A stretch of DNA of 64,000 nt from Zhengitettix transpicula (GCA_037074705.1 CM073593.1:62537501-62601500); one strand, 5' to 3'. Shown: positions 35,860-48,540, numbered from the stretch's first letter. Notes: generated by a model not told the origin, from the letters alone. Numbers and translations are program-made.

Positions 35860-36355
35860 TAATCTTCGATAATTTATTTCTTTATGGATGGAAACGCAAG
35901 ATCACATTGAATGGCGTAATATTAGAAAGCGCAGTTCATTTGAAGAGAGGAGGAGGCTAGAATTTCTAAGCGAGATTGCGGGGAGGTTCTCTTTTGTCGT
36001 AGACAGGGAGGCTGCATCGCTGAATGCCTTTGTCGGGGCCGAAGCAAACAGCGCCGAGCTCCAGCTCTGACTTTCTCTCTCTTTATGCCGACTCAGATTT
36101 CTGTGTGAAAGAACAACAAATGAATTTTGCTGTATAATTAAAGAGCAGCGGGATTTTATTTTTTCCTCTTGCTCACAATGAGAATAGAGTTAATTAAACA
36201 AACACGCTATCTCTGTTATTTCAGTACTCTTTCACCGGAGTTTCTGTGTATGCTAATCATGTTAGCTTTTCATTTCCCGCCATTTAATTGCTTGGGCTGT
36301 CTGTAAGGTCTGAATGTAGGGTACAGAGGGTGAGCTCTGACGGCAAAGGTTTTCT
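35860..36355. other. GC-richer island, candidate regulatory element
   Basis: Balanced, with purine-rich GAAGAGAGGAGGAGGCTAG and a TGTCGGGGCCG block. A 60-codon plus-strand frame (35888-36070) has no splice context or domain that I recognise. It is flanked by AT-rich DNA. Confidence 0.3.
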
Positions 36356-36387
36356 CAGACGAGGAGAACGTCGGATGTCTCGAAACA
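36356..36387 (+). ncRNA. Hammerhead-like motif, weak
   Basis: CAGACGA (one base off CUGANGA), one extra G, stem GAGA, 10-base loop, stem TCTC, then GAAAC. It may be a Penelope remnant or chance, because it sits at the edge of an island with no other element sequence. Confidence 0.25.
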
Positions 36388-36889
36388 TTAAAAAGATTAC
36401 ACTCTTAATCAACGCATCTTGAGGATAACGTACGAAGAAAACTTAAACAATATACATACAAACATATATATAACAACATAACACTTTCATTGTTTATAAC
36501 AAATTCTTTATCATTTTTTCTCAAGTCTTTCGTAAAGTATTTTTAAGGTATTACATATATCAACCAGAAACAGATCAAGCATTTGTTACTATTATTTAAT
36601 AAAATAATAATAAAAATGTTGGACTTTGAACATTGACATTTGACAAAAAAATGTTTCAGCGTGTTAAACAGTCGACTTTGTCTTTCCTTCACGTTCCTAA
36701 TTAGACCTACAGCTAACACCATTGTGTATCCTGTATATGCCCATTTCTCGTTTTAGGATAAAAGAACCGTTAAATCATAGTGATAATTTTAGCATTTGTG
36801 TAAACATATAAATTTATATTCTTCTGTAGTATTAATTTTCAATCAATATAATATTAAAAACCCAACCGCATCCACGGTTTTGCACAAAA

Positions 36890-37020
36890 TGTTTTGCTTA
36901 ATTAAGCTCGGCCATTAACAGAAAGGACCATTTCAGCAACTAATTGGAAATAATGAATCATTAGCTGCTTTGCAGCATGCGCTCTAATTAATTTTTATTG
37001 AACTGCCGGTTTTAAATGAA
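36890..37020. other. TAATTA-dense patch, candidate regulatory element
   Basis: CTTAATTAAGC, CTAATTGG, ATGAATCATTAGC and CTAATTAATT cores occur within 120 bp, around GCAGCATGCGC. Non-coding; inferred homeodomain-factor sites. Confidence 0.3.
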
Positions 37021-37410
37021 TTATAAGCAAATAGTTAAAGTATGACAAATAACAATATTTGTTCGAAAAATTCATTTTTAGAATCCTCATAATAAAAAAT
37101 TCAGTCATTACTACTATTTATTTATATTTACTTTTTAAAAAATTATCCACATTCAACAAAAAATATTGGTAGAGGAGACTGCGGTATATATTTTTAACAT
37201 ACTATTTAAGTCATAAAATACATTCGCATTTAAATTAATGACAAACGTATAATTGAACATCGAATGATTTATAAAAATTAAGTGTCTCATTTCACTATCC
37301 AGATTTCATGGTACAGAATATGTTTTGAGTTATATTTTTCATACTCTCTGTATTCTGTAATATAAATAATACTACCGTAAATATTTTTTTAAAAAATATC
37401 TCTTAAAGCC

Positions 37411-37640
37411 AACATGTGGTGTAGTGGTCTGAGTCATTGCCTGTCATCACATAAGTCCCGGGTTCGAATTCAGGCGTGTTCGTCATGGTGTAGATAACTG
37501 AAATTAAGTCTGAAGAAGAATCCCGACGGTGACCATGTGTCACTCCAAAAAAAAATCCGGAATGGGTCTTGAATGATGAAAGTGAGGTAGTCACCTACGT
37601 CAGTCAAGAGTTGAGCTTTCGAGTAAAAAATAAACATACA
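37411..37640 (+). mobile_element. tRNA-derived SINE
   Basis: Box A-like TGGTGTAGTGGT (37417-37428) and an exact box B GGTTCGAATTC (37461-37471) stand about 33 bp apart, as in a tRNA-type RNA polymerase III promoter. A non-tRNA body follows (ATCCCGACGGTGACC and an A9 run) and it ends in an A-rich stretch near 37625. The tRNA part is degenerate and would not fold into a functional tRNA. Confidence 0.7.
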
Positions 37641-37817
37641 CTTCAACGTCGAATACTCTTTAAATAGTCATTTTTTAGACAAATGCACTGCAAGCAAATT
37701 TATCGTTAAAGTTGCAATAATTATTGAAGAAATAATTACTAATAAATGTAAGCTTTCCCGGTGTAAATAAATAATAAATTTTTCACGGTTAAGCACCAGG
37801 TATAGATTTCTAGATGC

Positions 37818-37852
37818 TGGCGTTCCTGCGGCCATTCTCTACCGCTGCCTTC
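37818..37852 (-). ncRNA. Decayed hammerhead-like motif, left arm (family B)
   Basis: Minus-strand counterpart of 39096-39131: CTGAAGG, stem GCGGT, stem (G)CCGC, then GGAAC in place of GAAAC. Two core changes make it inactive. Confidence 0.45.
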
Positions 37853-37964
37853 AGACTATGTTGCTGCGTGACGTGTGCGTCGAATTTACAGGCTGCATGC
37901 TGCGATCTGATTGGCCGTTGAGGATCGCCTGACGCCAGTGTCAAGGCCATGTTGCGTAAGATGT

Positions 37965-38925
37965 TAACAATTGGATTTCACTTGTTACTGATATGGAAGC
38001 GAAAGTCTTTGTTTAAAAGATTGCTATCGATTTTAATTTCTTTGGCTTCGAAAATCACTCTGTCGTGCCACTTTTCAGCGTGTATTAATTTGACACTGTC
38101 CGAAAAAAACACATCTTGCGTCTTGCTATAAGAACATGCTCGGCTACATCAGATTTTTCAGGTTTATTTAGACGAATATACCTTTCGTGTTCAAGGAAGC
38201 GTTGTTCGATGGTCTTTAAAGTTTTTCCGATGCATTTTCGGTCACAATTGCAAGGAATCATATAAATCCCAACAGTTTTTAGGCCAATGTCATCTTTTAC
38301 AGACCCCATAATCTGCCTTATTTTGCTCTGTGGGCGAAAAACTGTCTTTATATTGTGTTTTGCCAATATCCTGCCCATCTTTGACGTTGTTGGCCCGGCA
38401 TTGGGAAGGAAAGCTAAGGCTATAGGATCCAACTCATGTTTTCTATTATTTTCATTTTCCTAAGGACCTCGTGAATTTCCCTTTGAGAATATCCGCTTTT
38501 AATGAACGCACGCCGTAGGTGTTCGACTTCCGGAGCCAAACTATCTGAAATTGAACGTGCTCTGTATAGAAGGGTTTTTTAGTATCGTTTTCTTCTGAGC
38601 TGGGTGATGGAAACTACTAAAATTCAGGTATAAGTCTGGGTACGTCGGTTTTATGAACACAGCAAGTCTCAATTTTCCTCCAGCTTTTTTTGTAGATAAG
38701 AACCACTTAAAACGGCACTGTTCACCTTTTCTCTATCTCCATTGAAAACTTAATGTTGTTAATAGTATTTAAATGTCCTAAGAAATCGGATAGATCATCT
38801 ATTCCGTGGCTCCATATGGCAAATGCATCACCTACGTATCGAAATAGCATTTCGACTTCTTTTTGGCAGATTCTAAGGCATTTTTCACAAATTGTTTCAT
38901 ATAAAATTTCCCTCTACTGGGGCAA
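37965..38925 (-). pseudogene. Penelope-like RT plus GIY-YIG endonuclease, broken (family B)
   Basis: On the minus strand, FRYVGDAFAIW (YVGD at 38838-38827) is the catalytic YVDD box with the first Asp replaced by Gly. FLGHLNTI.N.IKFSMEIEK follows, as in the RT palm. The frame then breaks at a stop near 38715. The 38432-38085 frame carries the linker (ILAKHNIKTV) and the endonuclease. GIY is at residues 55-57, CIG replaces YIG at 67-69, and Arg-78 and EH at 81-82 are followed by the IRL.KPEKSDVAEH signature. A frameshift in a T/A-run near 38103 separates the last 45 or so residues, which read on in another frame to about 37965. The N-terminal RT is missing. Inactive. Confidence 0.85.
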
Positions 38926-39095
38926 TCTGGATTCGATATCAGTAACGCGTGGAATCCAATTATTAAAATCTTACGCGACATGGAAACACATGTGTCCTTG
39001 ACACTGTCGTCAGACTGTCCTCAACGGCCATCGCAGCATGGAGACTTGGAGTCCGACCGTAAAAACACGACGCACACCTCACTGACCGACCTAGT

Positions 39096-39131
39096 CTGAA
39101 GACAGCGGTAAAGAATGACCGCAGAAACGTC
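39096..39131 (+). ncRNA. Hammerhead-like motif, right arm (family B)
   Basis: CTGAAGA (39096-39102), two unpaired bases, stem GCGGT (39105-39109), 8-base loop, stem ACCGC (39118-39122), A, GAAAC (39124-39128), GTC. The core strings are exact and helix II is 5 bp. The unpaired bases beside helix II differ from the textbook core. Confidence 0.55.
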
Positions 39132-39537
39132 AGCATCTAGAAATCTATACCAGGTCTTTAACCAATAAAAATATATTAATAAATAATTACTAATGTATAA
39201 AATGCATCATCCAATAGCAGTTTAATATTAATGCTCGATAAAACTCCAGCGCATGTCGCTGTGGTGAATTTCGCCAAATTAATTAATCTGTAAAAGAGGA
39301 AATTTAATTTCAATGGTTTGCCAATTAAAGCAGATATGCCACAACTGATGAGTCGTCAGTTCTATATAACTCAGTTTTGATCTGCGCAACTGTTTCTATT
39401 TTCAAAAGTTTCATTTGATCCTAAAGGTTTTTTCTTTACATTAACTGCCACAGTCTCAGTCATTTCAATTTTTTTTAATAATAATAGTATGTCTTTTCAT
39501 TTAGGAAATATAAGTTATATTCGCAAAAAATGCTTTT

Positions 39538-39540
<3 letters not shown>

Positions 39541-39572
<32 letters not shown>
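39541..39572. repeat. (AT)16 microsatellite
   Basis: 32 bases of alternating AT, directly beside the LTR-like stretch at 39573. Confidence 0.97.
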
Positions 39573-39577
<5 letters not shown>

Positions 39578-40455
39578 CCAATTAAACAGGCTATTAATTG
39601 TTTTTAATATAATTTAATTGTTGGCGGTACCGGTGCTTAAAGGCGACAATAAAGGCGGGTTTTTCTTTGTTAACAATGGAGACTGTAAACCGCGCGCCTA
39701 TAGGAACTCAGTCTGCGTGAAGTATGCGTCGAGAACTGGGACATAGCAGTTCGGTCCACATAGAGAAATAGAAGCAGTAAAAGTCTGCGGATCCAGAATT
39801 ATGAATAGGGCTATTTAGGAAGTCCAACAGCGAGATATAATAGTTTACATAAAACGCAAGTAAACAGTTTTGACGGAGAGACTTATAAAATCGCAGTTTG
39901 GAAGCAGAAGTTTTGCTTCACAAACTGAATTAACTTTCGCATAGAGAGACTTTGAGGAAATCTACGTCCGGCAACTGGCTGAGGGTGAGATAATCCAGGT
40001 TCCAGGATAGCAGAGATCCAGAGCAACTACCGTGTGTTCAAAATCTAATGAATAGAATCAGTGTATAATGGCCTGTTTAGTGGGTGTTGACTTTAAGATA
40101 AAAGAGACCGAACTGGTACCAGTAGCACTGTCCTGAGTACAAAACAATTATTAATGACTGTCAACGATAATTAAAGGGTATAGTCAGATTTCGTTCTCGT
40201 TTTCTTTTCATTTTGTATTTAATATTGTATTCCGTTAACTTCAATGAATTTGGATTGTTAATATTTTAGTTCATTGTATTTGTTCTTCCGATCACACCCA
40301 GTGGTGACCCTGAAATAAAGAGAAATTCGACGTAGTTGATTGCAAAAATATAAAGCTGTATTTTCATAGAACGCCACGAATTAATAAAATAAAATTTGAA
40401 ATATTTGTTTGTTAAATTGATGGAATTCGGCGTGCAAAGCAGGGTTTATAATGTG
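39573..40455 (+). mobile_element. LTR-like stretch related to LTR family 1
   Basis: Shares with 9604-10711 the order GTCAGATTTCGTT, TTTTCATTTT, CACCCAGTGGTGACCCTGA and TTAATAAAAT, ending in GGTTTATAATG where family 1 has GGTATTACAAT. The sequence is too diverged to fix both ends. The 5' 300 bp (GCGGTACCGGTGC onward) is not shared. Probably a distinct subfamily. Confidence 0.45.
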
Positions 40456-41459
40456 TAATTATCAACAATAAATTTTTAAATACTTAATAATTTTGTTAAT
40501 TATTCCTATTAATTAAGACCACCTTGTTAATCATAAAAATATATATATATAAATACAATCAGTCTATTTTTTAAATTAGATATGAAGAAATTTGTTCCTA
40601 AAGAAAGGTTTATGAGTTTCTAATTTTGCACTTTAATGTAGACGAGGGAATGTAATACTATTTTTATTACATTCAGAGCAGTAGGGATGAATGAATAAAA
40701 AATTCTAAAAATTACTGAGATTTGAGTAAAATCCTGAACTGATTGATGATAGTTCTGATTCCGTTATAGCAGTTCACATTTAGTCGTGTATGACCTTTCA
40801 AAAGACTGTCTAAATACGTGTCAAGGCAATGTTTGTAAACAAATAAGTAGTTAGGAAATAGCGAGTGTGAGGAACCATCTGTCCCTCTGATTCCATTGAC
40901 TCCCACGAACATATTTACAGTGAGACTTGCGTCATCGATCTGGTTCAACAGTTCAATGGTGCTGTTGAGTTAATTTGAGATAGCCACTATTCTAGTGTCA
41001 ACAGATTTATGTTGATTATATTCTGAAACTATCTACACCTGGAAAACCTTCGCTCTGTCATCAGAAACTTTAAGTTGTTTGAATAATGGTGGATTTACCC
41101 CACAATTTATTTATTCTTCCCTTTGGAGTTTGCAACCAAATTTTGAGGCTTATTAATATAAAAATGAATATTTAAAAGACTTTTGTTAATAATTCATAAA
41201 ATATTTAAATACATTAGTAAATAAAATGATTTCGTTTTCTCAATGTAGATATAAATTATTTTATTTATCCTGGAATGTAAGATGTATGTAATGAAATCAG
41301 CTACTTACAGAATCCCTTTCATAAATTCATAATTAATTAAATTTTTGTGTTATTTAATATTTTTCTAGTTTTGTTGAAGTCATATATAGAATTTTAGGGA
41401 TTTAAATATTCAATTTATTGTACTTGATGTTGAGCACTGCAAATTATTTTCTCCCAAGT
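40456..41459. other. AT-rich DNA without recognised genes
   Basis: Nothing supported; a minus-strand frame at 40712-40948 is unrecognised. Confidence 0.5.
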
Positions 41460-41930
41460 TATTGACTCCGTTCAGTACGGCCGTGGAATAAAAAAGTGTT
41501 CGCATGGGCGCCACAGTATAGTCGATAATTTACCGCGCCAGTAGTTTCGGAAATGCGTCCTGCATAATTATTTATAGTTGGCATAGCATTTTTCGTGAAG
41601 TTGTGATTTATCTTCACATCTGCGGCCGCCGTTTCAATTTATCAGGCTGGCACGTGGCTCCATATTCGTCGGCGTGCGTGGGATTACAATACGCCTCGTC
41701 GGGCGCATATTGTTAGCGGACACAACTGCCACATTAGGGAATTGATAAAAATCCCAACATGCGGGAGCGAAAGTAGCGGCAAACATGCTCCCTGCAATTA
41801 CACAGTACACCGGTCTATGTCCAACGTTACCATGTTCCTACACCCGGTTGATTGGCACTTTGTAATTACACAAAAGTACACACGGACTATTGATGTATAT
41901 ACTTTCCCAGTTGGTAAACAACGAAAATAG
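41460..41930. other. GC-richer island, candidate regulatory element
   Basis: A long balanced stretch with ATAATTATTTATAG, CTGCAATTACAC, TTGTAATTACAC and GCGGCCGCCG. It has no convincing frame; the 62-codon one at 41742-41930 lacks any domain. Multiple homeodomain-type cores suggest an enhancer; inferred. Confidence 0.4.
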
Positions 41931-44029
41931 TTTCCAAGTTATTTTCTGGAATTCTCATTTTTTGTTGCGGTCACTATGGTCCATTCAAACTTTGGTTTTA
42001 ATTTACAATATAAAAATACCTCATCAAGAATTATTTTAACTTACGGTATGCAACATTATAAAGTTAACAAAAATTATAAGAATACTTAGCGGTTACTTAA
42101 ATTAAACAATAATAATCAACTCACAGTGATACCTCAAGACCTTTATTTTATTCTGCCTTTATTTCGTTCGATTTGAAGTACTCTAAAATATATAACAAAA
42201 CAATTAAAGTTTGAATTAGCTATAATTAATTATAACTTCATTATAAATGTTTCACATTGAGAGGTGAAGTTTGTCAGAACCTGAGGAAATGTAAAAATTT
42301 TTTTGTTACTGGACATCTTAGCGTAATAGAAATGGACGCCATCTGATTACTTGAAAATGCCAATATCATGTGATCCCATGGCTTTAAATCACTTTTTTAT
42401 TTATTCAAATGAACCGCTAAAATATACATTATAACTTTTGGTGAAAATATTAATGCAAAGTAATTCTTTCAAATTTAATACTTGCCATTTTTTAATCACA
42501 CCAAGCTCATAGATTACGAATTTTTCCGTGAAGAAAATAAAAATATACAAAAATCCTTTAGTTTTAAATTAATAATTCATTTCAAGGGATTTCTGTAATG
42601 AATCTGTTATTATAAAAAAAATTCTGGACTGTATAAAGTGACGTAAAAAATGGTGTTTTTTATATTATAAAAAATTTCGATGGTAGAACACATTCAGGAA
42701 TAATCAGATATGACTCAAATTGCCTTAAATGAATTCTTTTTGTTGACAATTTATTTAACCAGCTGATATTCTGTAAAGTGCATTGTATAAAAGCAGAACA
42801 CAGTGCGTGAGTCAAGTGTACAATGAGCAGAAAAATCTAGAGGACAACATAGGATGGATTCTAGTCGTTAAGTATATAGTTTAATATTTTTAGAAGTAAA
42901 TTAATTGTTAGTCTTAAAAGACTAGTTTTAATGGTAGGCACACAGTTTCTCATGAAAAAAAAAATTAAATTAAATATTATTTAAAATATATTACAAAGTC
43001 ATTAATTCATGGATATAAAACTTGTGACTTTAATATTGTAACTTAATTGAGGGTACATTGAAATGTATCAGATAAGGATATTTAATTAATTTTTCACAAT
43101 AAAACTGGGTTATATAGATGTGTAACAAATATTCAAGCAATATCAAACTGTAGCCGTCATATTGAAACTAAATTGACAATTTTCCAAAACCTTATTTTAA
43201 ATTCGTTCAGTGATATTTTGTTCACTCTCCACAAAACTAATTTTTTCAGAAGCAGCAAATAAATTGTCATCCGCCACTTGGAAAAGTTAAAGCTTAAAAA
43301 TCAGTGTTTCAGATTTATTTTTATCTAATTACGAGAATCTAGTGGTACTTGTACAAAATACTTTACTCCTACACAGGCGCAAAATATTCTACTTTAATAA
43401 TCGTATAGATATAGGCATGAAGAAAAAAAGTTCCAAATGGAAAAAATGGAAAATCTCGTTAACAAATAGTGATAAACCCAAGATCTATCATATTAGAATA
43501 ATTAATTATTGACAAAATTTTAATATAATTTCATTCCCTATTGAAGACCGGCCACGTTTTAATTTTATCGCCTAGTTAAATTAATAAAATTTCTGAAACA
43601 AGGAAATATGTTTTAATATTTTACTATTGGCCAGTAAAAATTATGGTTAAAGTAATATTTTGTATTTCAGTAGTAAGCCAAAGACGGAAGAAAAGCTGTT
43701 ATTCTGTATTAATAATTTATTCTTACAATCATAACTCTGTTTAATTATCTTCGTCCTAGTCACGAGTAATAAAATTAAGAGACGCAATAATTGCTAAATC
43801 AGTAGGAGCTGATTATCAGCTCGATTTACAGTATCAAAAACTGTAGAATTAATTATATTGTACAAATGTAATTATACCATATTATGTATTAGTTTCAAAT
43901 TACACTATATAATATATTTCGTTTTTCAATCGCCGAGAAAAACTTTTACTTCTTATCAAAAATATTACACACTAAAAATACTTGTATTACTGGGGCGTAA
44001 AACAGTAAACGATGACAGACTCTTTTATT
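41931..44029. other. AT-rich DNA without recognised genes
   Basis: Nothing seen. Confidence 0.5.
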
Positions 44030-44250
44030 ATCTTTAACGAGCCCATCACCTTTAAGTCACCTTTCTTGAGCAGAAAACGAATTTGCCTCGGTCTTATCGT
44101 ATTCAGAAATGGAGTCGGCTGCCCCATTGTATTTTGCCATTCATGAGATGTGGGCCAGATAATCGAGCATCAGAGAAACGCTTTAAAACTGTATTCTCCA
44201 GTTATTCCTTAACGTTGGAAACGTGATGCTCTTTCCTTCTTTGGAGGATT
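44030..44250. other. GC-richer island, weak regulatory candidate
   Basis: Balanced patch with GTCGGCTGCCCCATTG and GATGTGGGCCAGATAATCG; no frame. Confidence 0.25.
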
Positions 44251-45409
44251 TGAAAAAGAAATGCAGAGTTAGAAGTTTAAAGAATACGAGGTAATCTTTT
44301 CGAGAAATTCAAGAAAAATTCCCTCATTCCTACATTCTACATAAAACTACCAACTCATATTAAGCTGTTAGTATATAATTCTTATTGAAATTACTTGAAA
44401 CTTATTATTATTATAGATCATAACAAATTAAAAGGGTGTTTATATACAGTATAATTATTTAAAGACCACTTCATTATTTTTGTCTACAGTATATTTATTT
44501 GAAAGATATTGTTACCTTTTCAAAAGCATTTTACAATACTTACTGCTCCTATAAATTTGCATTGAAATTTTTAACTGTAAAATTTTCATAAAATTTCCTA
44601 TTCTTTGATAATAGTTTAACTCAGAAGTCTTATTTATCTACTATTAAGCTCAGATTTCTTTTTCATGGTAATTGTATGAATGAAGAATTATAATATAAAT
44701 TATATCTCAACCTCACTTTTGTTTTTCTGAGAATAAAAACCTTTATAATTGTAACTTTTATAAGAAACTGTTGAAATTGAACCTTAACTTACGGCTATCC
44801 ATAAACGACTTAATTTTTTTATAACTGTACTCACTTCATGCAACAGTTAAAAAATTGGATAAGTGAATAGTAATTTAGTAGTTTGCTGCTCAGAGAAGAA
44901 AAACCTCTAAGTTCACAATCATCCACCTGCAGGCGAAGCTAATTGAATAAATTTATCAGCTAATATTATGAGTATATAAATGCATTAGTTGCAACTAGAC
45001 TTCATTTTAATTGTAGAATATAATTTCTCACAGTTCTCTCTTTATTTGTAGAGGATTTTCTACCTTCCTTTGAATTATCCTCCTTTATTTTTAGTTGTCT
45101 TGGGAATAATTATATTATTGATGGGATATTTTTATAATTTTAACTCATAGTAATATTCAAGTAAATTTTGCAAAATAATAATGATTCAACTTTATTTTTC
45201 ACCTCAATGTAACGCTAACATGAAATCGTATATGACCAATATTGGTACCCATAATTTAACTTCTAATAATAATAATAATAATAATTGTTTCCCATAATGA
45301 AGCGTGTAATAACCAGACGAATTATACAAATCAATATTAATTAACTATTTTGCCTTCCTTTTTACTACATTAATAATTATACACTAGATTCATGTAACAC
45401 TTACTCAAC
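44251..45409. other. AT-rich DNA without recognised genes
   Basis: Contains only the (AAT)n run at 45263-45284. Confidence 0.5.
45263..45284. repeat. (AAT)n microsatellite
   Basis: About seven AAT/ATA trinucleotide repeats. Confidence 0.9.
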
Positions 45410-45590
45410 TAGAGTTAACTTTAAGCACTTAGATGGCAGATCTGCATGGAATAAAAGACGTGGTGTTGTGTGGGAACCAAATTAGAATGGAGTGCTTTCC
45501 TGTGCTTGCTTGGGTAAAACAATTTCCTTCAATCAAGCACTGTGCTCTGCATTTACTCGCGATCTATAAGTAAAAACACTTTACGATCGA
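45410..45590. other. Candidate regulatory patch
   Basis: AAGCACTTAGATGGCAGATC and CAATCAAGCACTGTGC contain CACTT/AAGCAC cores of the NK-homeodomain type. No frame; weak. Confidence 0.2.
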
Positions 45591-47379
45591 TTCATGTATA
45601 TGCGAATGAAGACACTAATATATATTTCTTTACTTACACTAATACGGATTTATATTTTATCTGAATATGGTTATGAATACCAATTTCTTCAAAACGTTTA
45701 TGTAGGCACTTAAAGATTTAAAAAAAACACTCAACGAAAAAAAAATATATTTTTCAAGTTTGAAACCGAATTTAAAGATATTGGTTGATGAATTTATATA
45801 TATTAATTTCTTTCTATTTTTATAATAGTATAAATTGTTTCTGCTGAACTCCTGCATTTCAACATAAGTTAAATTTTTAAGAAAATTAAATTCATTTTCA
45901 AAAACTTTAGTTAGATATAAGGATAAACATAAATAATTATTTTTCAGTTTTATAGAATTAATGGACTTTTTTCTTAATACATTTAATATAACCGAACTAT
46001 TAGTAAAATTACTAGTATTATTTAGGGGTTACAGAGATTTATTTAAACTAAAAAATATCTACATACTGGAAAATTATAATGTTTTCATTCATTACGAAAA
46101 AAATAATCCAATCGATGTGTATAGGTATTTTTTTAATCGAAGACGTTTAAAGTCGCCGGTTTTTTCATTTGATTCCTTAAGAATAAAATAATGTACAGTG
46201 ACTTGCTTATAAGCTGTTTGACTTACTAAGACAATCAGTAGAGCTCCATCAGGAGCTAATTGACTCGCCCACTGACAATTATGCAGTTCGATAGGTAACT
46301 TGATGTGCTTCTCATTGTATTTGGCCAATAGAATTAATTAATTCCGTAATAATAATGTTTTTAGACGAGAAAATGATAATCTGGAAAATTAAATGTTGTA
46401 AGGAAATCAGAAAGGACGAATGATTTATATTTTATTTTACAAATGTGTCGATAAATTTCCTCAATTATAGCAAGGTTGTAGCCTCACGATTAATTTAGGA
46501 AATCGGGCAATGGAATTTTCTTTTACCATATGTTAACAGACGATTAAAAGTGTAACAAATTCTGCATCGTGAACAAACATTCATAATCACTCTCCTGACT
46601 TATGTGAACCCGCAACACACTACCTCCGCGTCCACTCGATCCAGTCAATCTAACTAAATTTTGTAAATATTTATTAGCTGAATCAACGACATGTAGTGGT
46701 GTAATACCGATATTTACTTTAATACTCTAGTCAATGCAAATTTGTTTGTTTAACATTTTTCATAAATCATGCCTTGTACTACAAATGAAAATAGTAACTC
46801 GAAATTTATTTATTTTAGACACCATAAATCCTTAATATCACTGAATTTCAGGAATCATTTACGTTTATTACATCGTAAAAGTTTAGTAATGTTAATGATG
46901 ATTGCTGATAGTTTAAACAAAAAATTAATTTTAGATCTGATTTGAACTAATGGATTCCATTTTGCATCTACTGAGAAAATAGTATTAGTCAAGGCACTAA
47001 AACTTAGGTAGATATTAAATGGAAAACATTAATGATACATAATTTTGAAAATAGCTGAATAAAAAACTCACAGATAAGAAGGAAAGAATACACGAAAATG
47101 AGAAAAACGTATACAAGAATATACAAAGCTAATACAAGCATAAGTCACAATATGTATAAAATAGATATTACGAAAACATAAAATGAATGTGAGAATATTC
47201 AAAAGTATGAGAAGAATAAAAATAAAGCAGAAAATATATCATTATATATATAATTATGTATATCATTATATATATATGTATTAAAATGTGATTCTCAGAA
47301 CATTTATTAAAATTATCGTATTTTACCAGGATATACGGAATTCAGAACAGTACCTTTTTGCTTACCAGTGACCTTACAT
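45591..47379. other. AT-rich DNA without recognised genes
   Basis: Overlapping unrecognised short frames only (45961-46328). Confidence 0.5.
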
Positions 47380-47660
47380 AATCTTCCGATTTTATTTGTT
47401 CTTTCGTTTGTAAAAGAAAGTTTGGAGCGTTGTTGATGACAAGGAATCTCTCTACCACAGGCTCTGGACAAGGTGCTCGGAGCATTCATAAGAAGGAAAT
47501 TTTTGGCCTTTGTTCTCTTCCTCCTGGAACAAGAGTAACTTCGTTATTGTTTCTAGTTTGTTAGCAAGCTTGCAGTTGCCAACCAAGTGCTGAGTCAACG
47601 TGAAGAACGCACAAAAACAAGAAATTCCAAAACGTAAAATTTGCTTCCAAGATGTTTACG
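47380..47660. other. GC-richer island, weak regulatory candidate
   Basis: Balanced patch with GCTCTGGACAAGGTGCTCGG; no long frame or repeat seen. Confidence 0.25.
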
Positions 47661-47721
47661 CCAAACAAAACATTCTGTAGAAAACATACAAACTGTGTAC
47701 ACATGTAATTAATTATAAATG

Positions 47722-47738
47722 TATATATATATATATAT
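47722..47738. repeat. (TA)n microsatellite
   Basis: About eight TA dinucleotides. Confidence 0.9.
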
Positions 47739-48224
47739 CATGTAAAGATTAAAAATTTATACATTAATATTCGTATTTCTAATGTTTCAACTAAAGGTCG
47801 AATTTTATAAGAGGAAAATCAGAATGGTTTAGTAAATTCCTATAATTTTTCCGTTATGTGTGATAGTGCAACCTATCTCAAATATAGTGGTTGTCATTGA
47901 TATTCAAAGTTCCAAAAAATATTTTAAGTATCAGGAAATAAATTTATTGTAAAGGCACTTGACAAATATTGCATTAGCTTTTCTCTTACGTGATATGGTT
48001 AAATTAAGTAATCTACAGAAATCTTCAATTAATACGTACTCCTGATTAATGTGATATGAGTAGCATGTAACCCAAAAATTTTATTTTTACACGTCTAAAA
48101 TAAGAAATAATTATGATGAAAGGAAATCAGTAGTTAGTTTCCATAATTATAGTATGTATTAATACTTAGTCTAGAAGGGTTTAAGTTTGATTAAGGACTT
48201 TTGTTTGTTAAATGATCTGTAATG
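47739..48224. other. AT-rich DNA without recognised genes
   Basis: Nothing seen. Confidence 0.5.
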
Positions 48225-48540
48225 ATGTTGTGGAGAGTTGAGTGAGATTCCTCCAAGGAGAAGACAGAGATCGAAAATTTTGTGCCTCCGAAGGGATGTT
48301 GCTCAGGGCCGGAGTCTGCAGCAGACGCTCACTAATTCAACAGATGTAGGTCACGACGCCAGCAGCACGCCTTCTTGTCCTCAATCCTGGTGTCAGGATC
48401 CTCATAAGAAATAAGACACACTCCCTCCAGAGAGATCGCAGCGCGCGCGTTTCGTATAAAAAATTCTGTCAGGTGTTCGGGTGTCTGGAAGGCTGCTCAG
48501 CCAGAAAGGCGCGCCGTGGACATATATTACTACGTTATTA
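48225..48540. other. GC-richer island, candidate regulatory element
   Basis: High G+C for this window, including GCAGCGCGCGCG and AGGCGCGCCG, with no open frame. Non-coding role inferred. Confidence 0.3.

Larger units (their letters stand above)
37787..39163 (-). mobile_element. Penelope-like element with inverted terminal arms (family B)
   Basis: The left arm (about 37787-37965) and right arm (about 38936-39163) are reverse complements with scattered changes. Shared blocks include GCATCTAGAAATCTATACC, CTTGACACTG(G/T)CGTC and TCCTCAACGGCC. Between them lie minus-strand RT and GIY-YIG remnants. The left arm is the 3' pseudo-LTR in the element's own orientation; the right arm is an inverted partial copy joined to the truncated 5' end. 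This structure is known for Penelope-like insertions. Confidence 0.85.

Noticed and set aside
37411..37480. A functional tRNA gene
   Set aside because: Boxes A and B are present but the acceptor and anticodon stems do not pair and a SINE body follows.
41273..41295. TGGAATGTAAGATGTATG, sharing a seed with miR-1
   Set aside because: Only the seed matches; the rest diverges and no hairpin precursor is visible.
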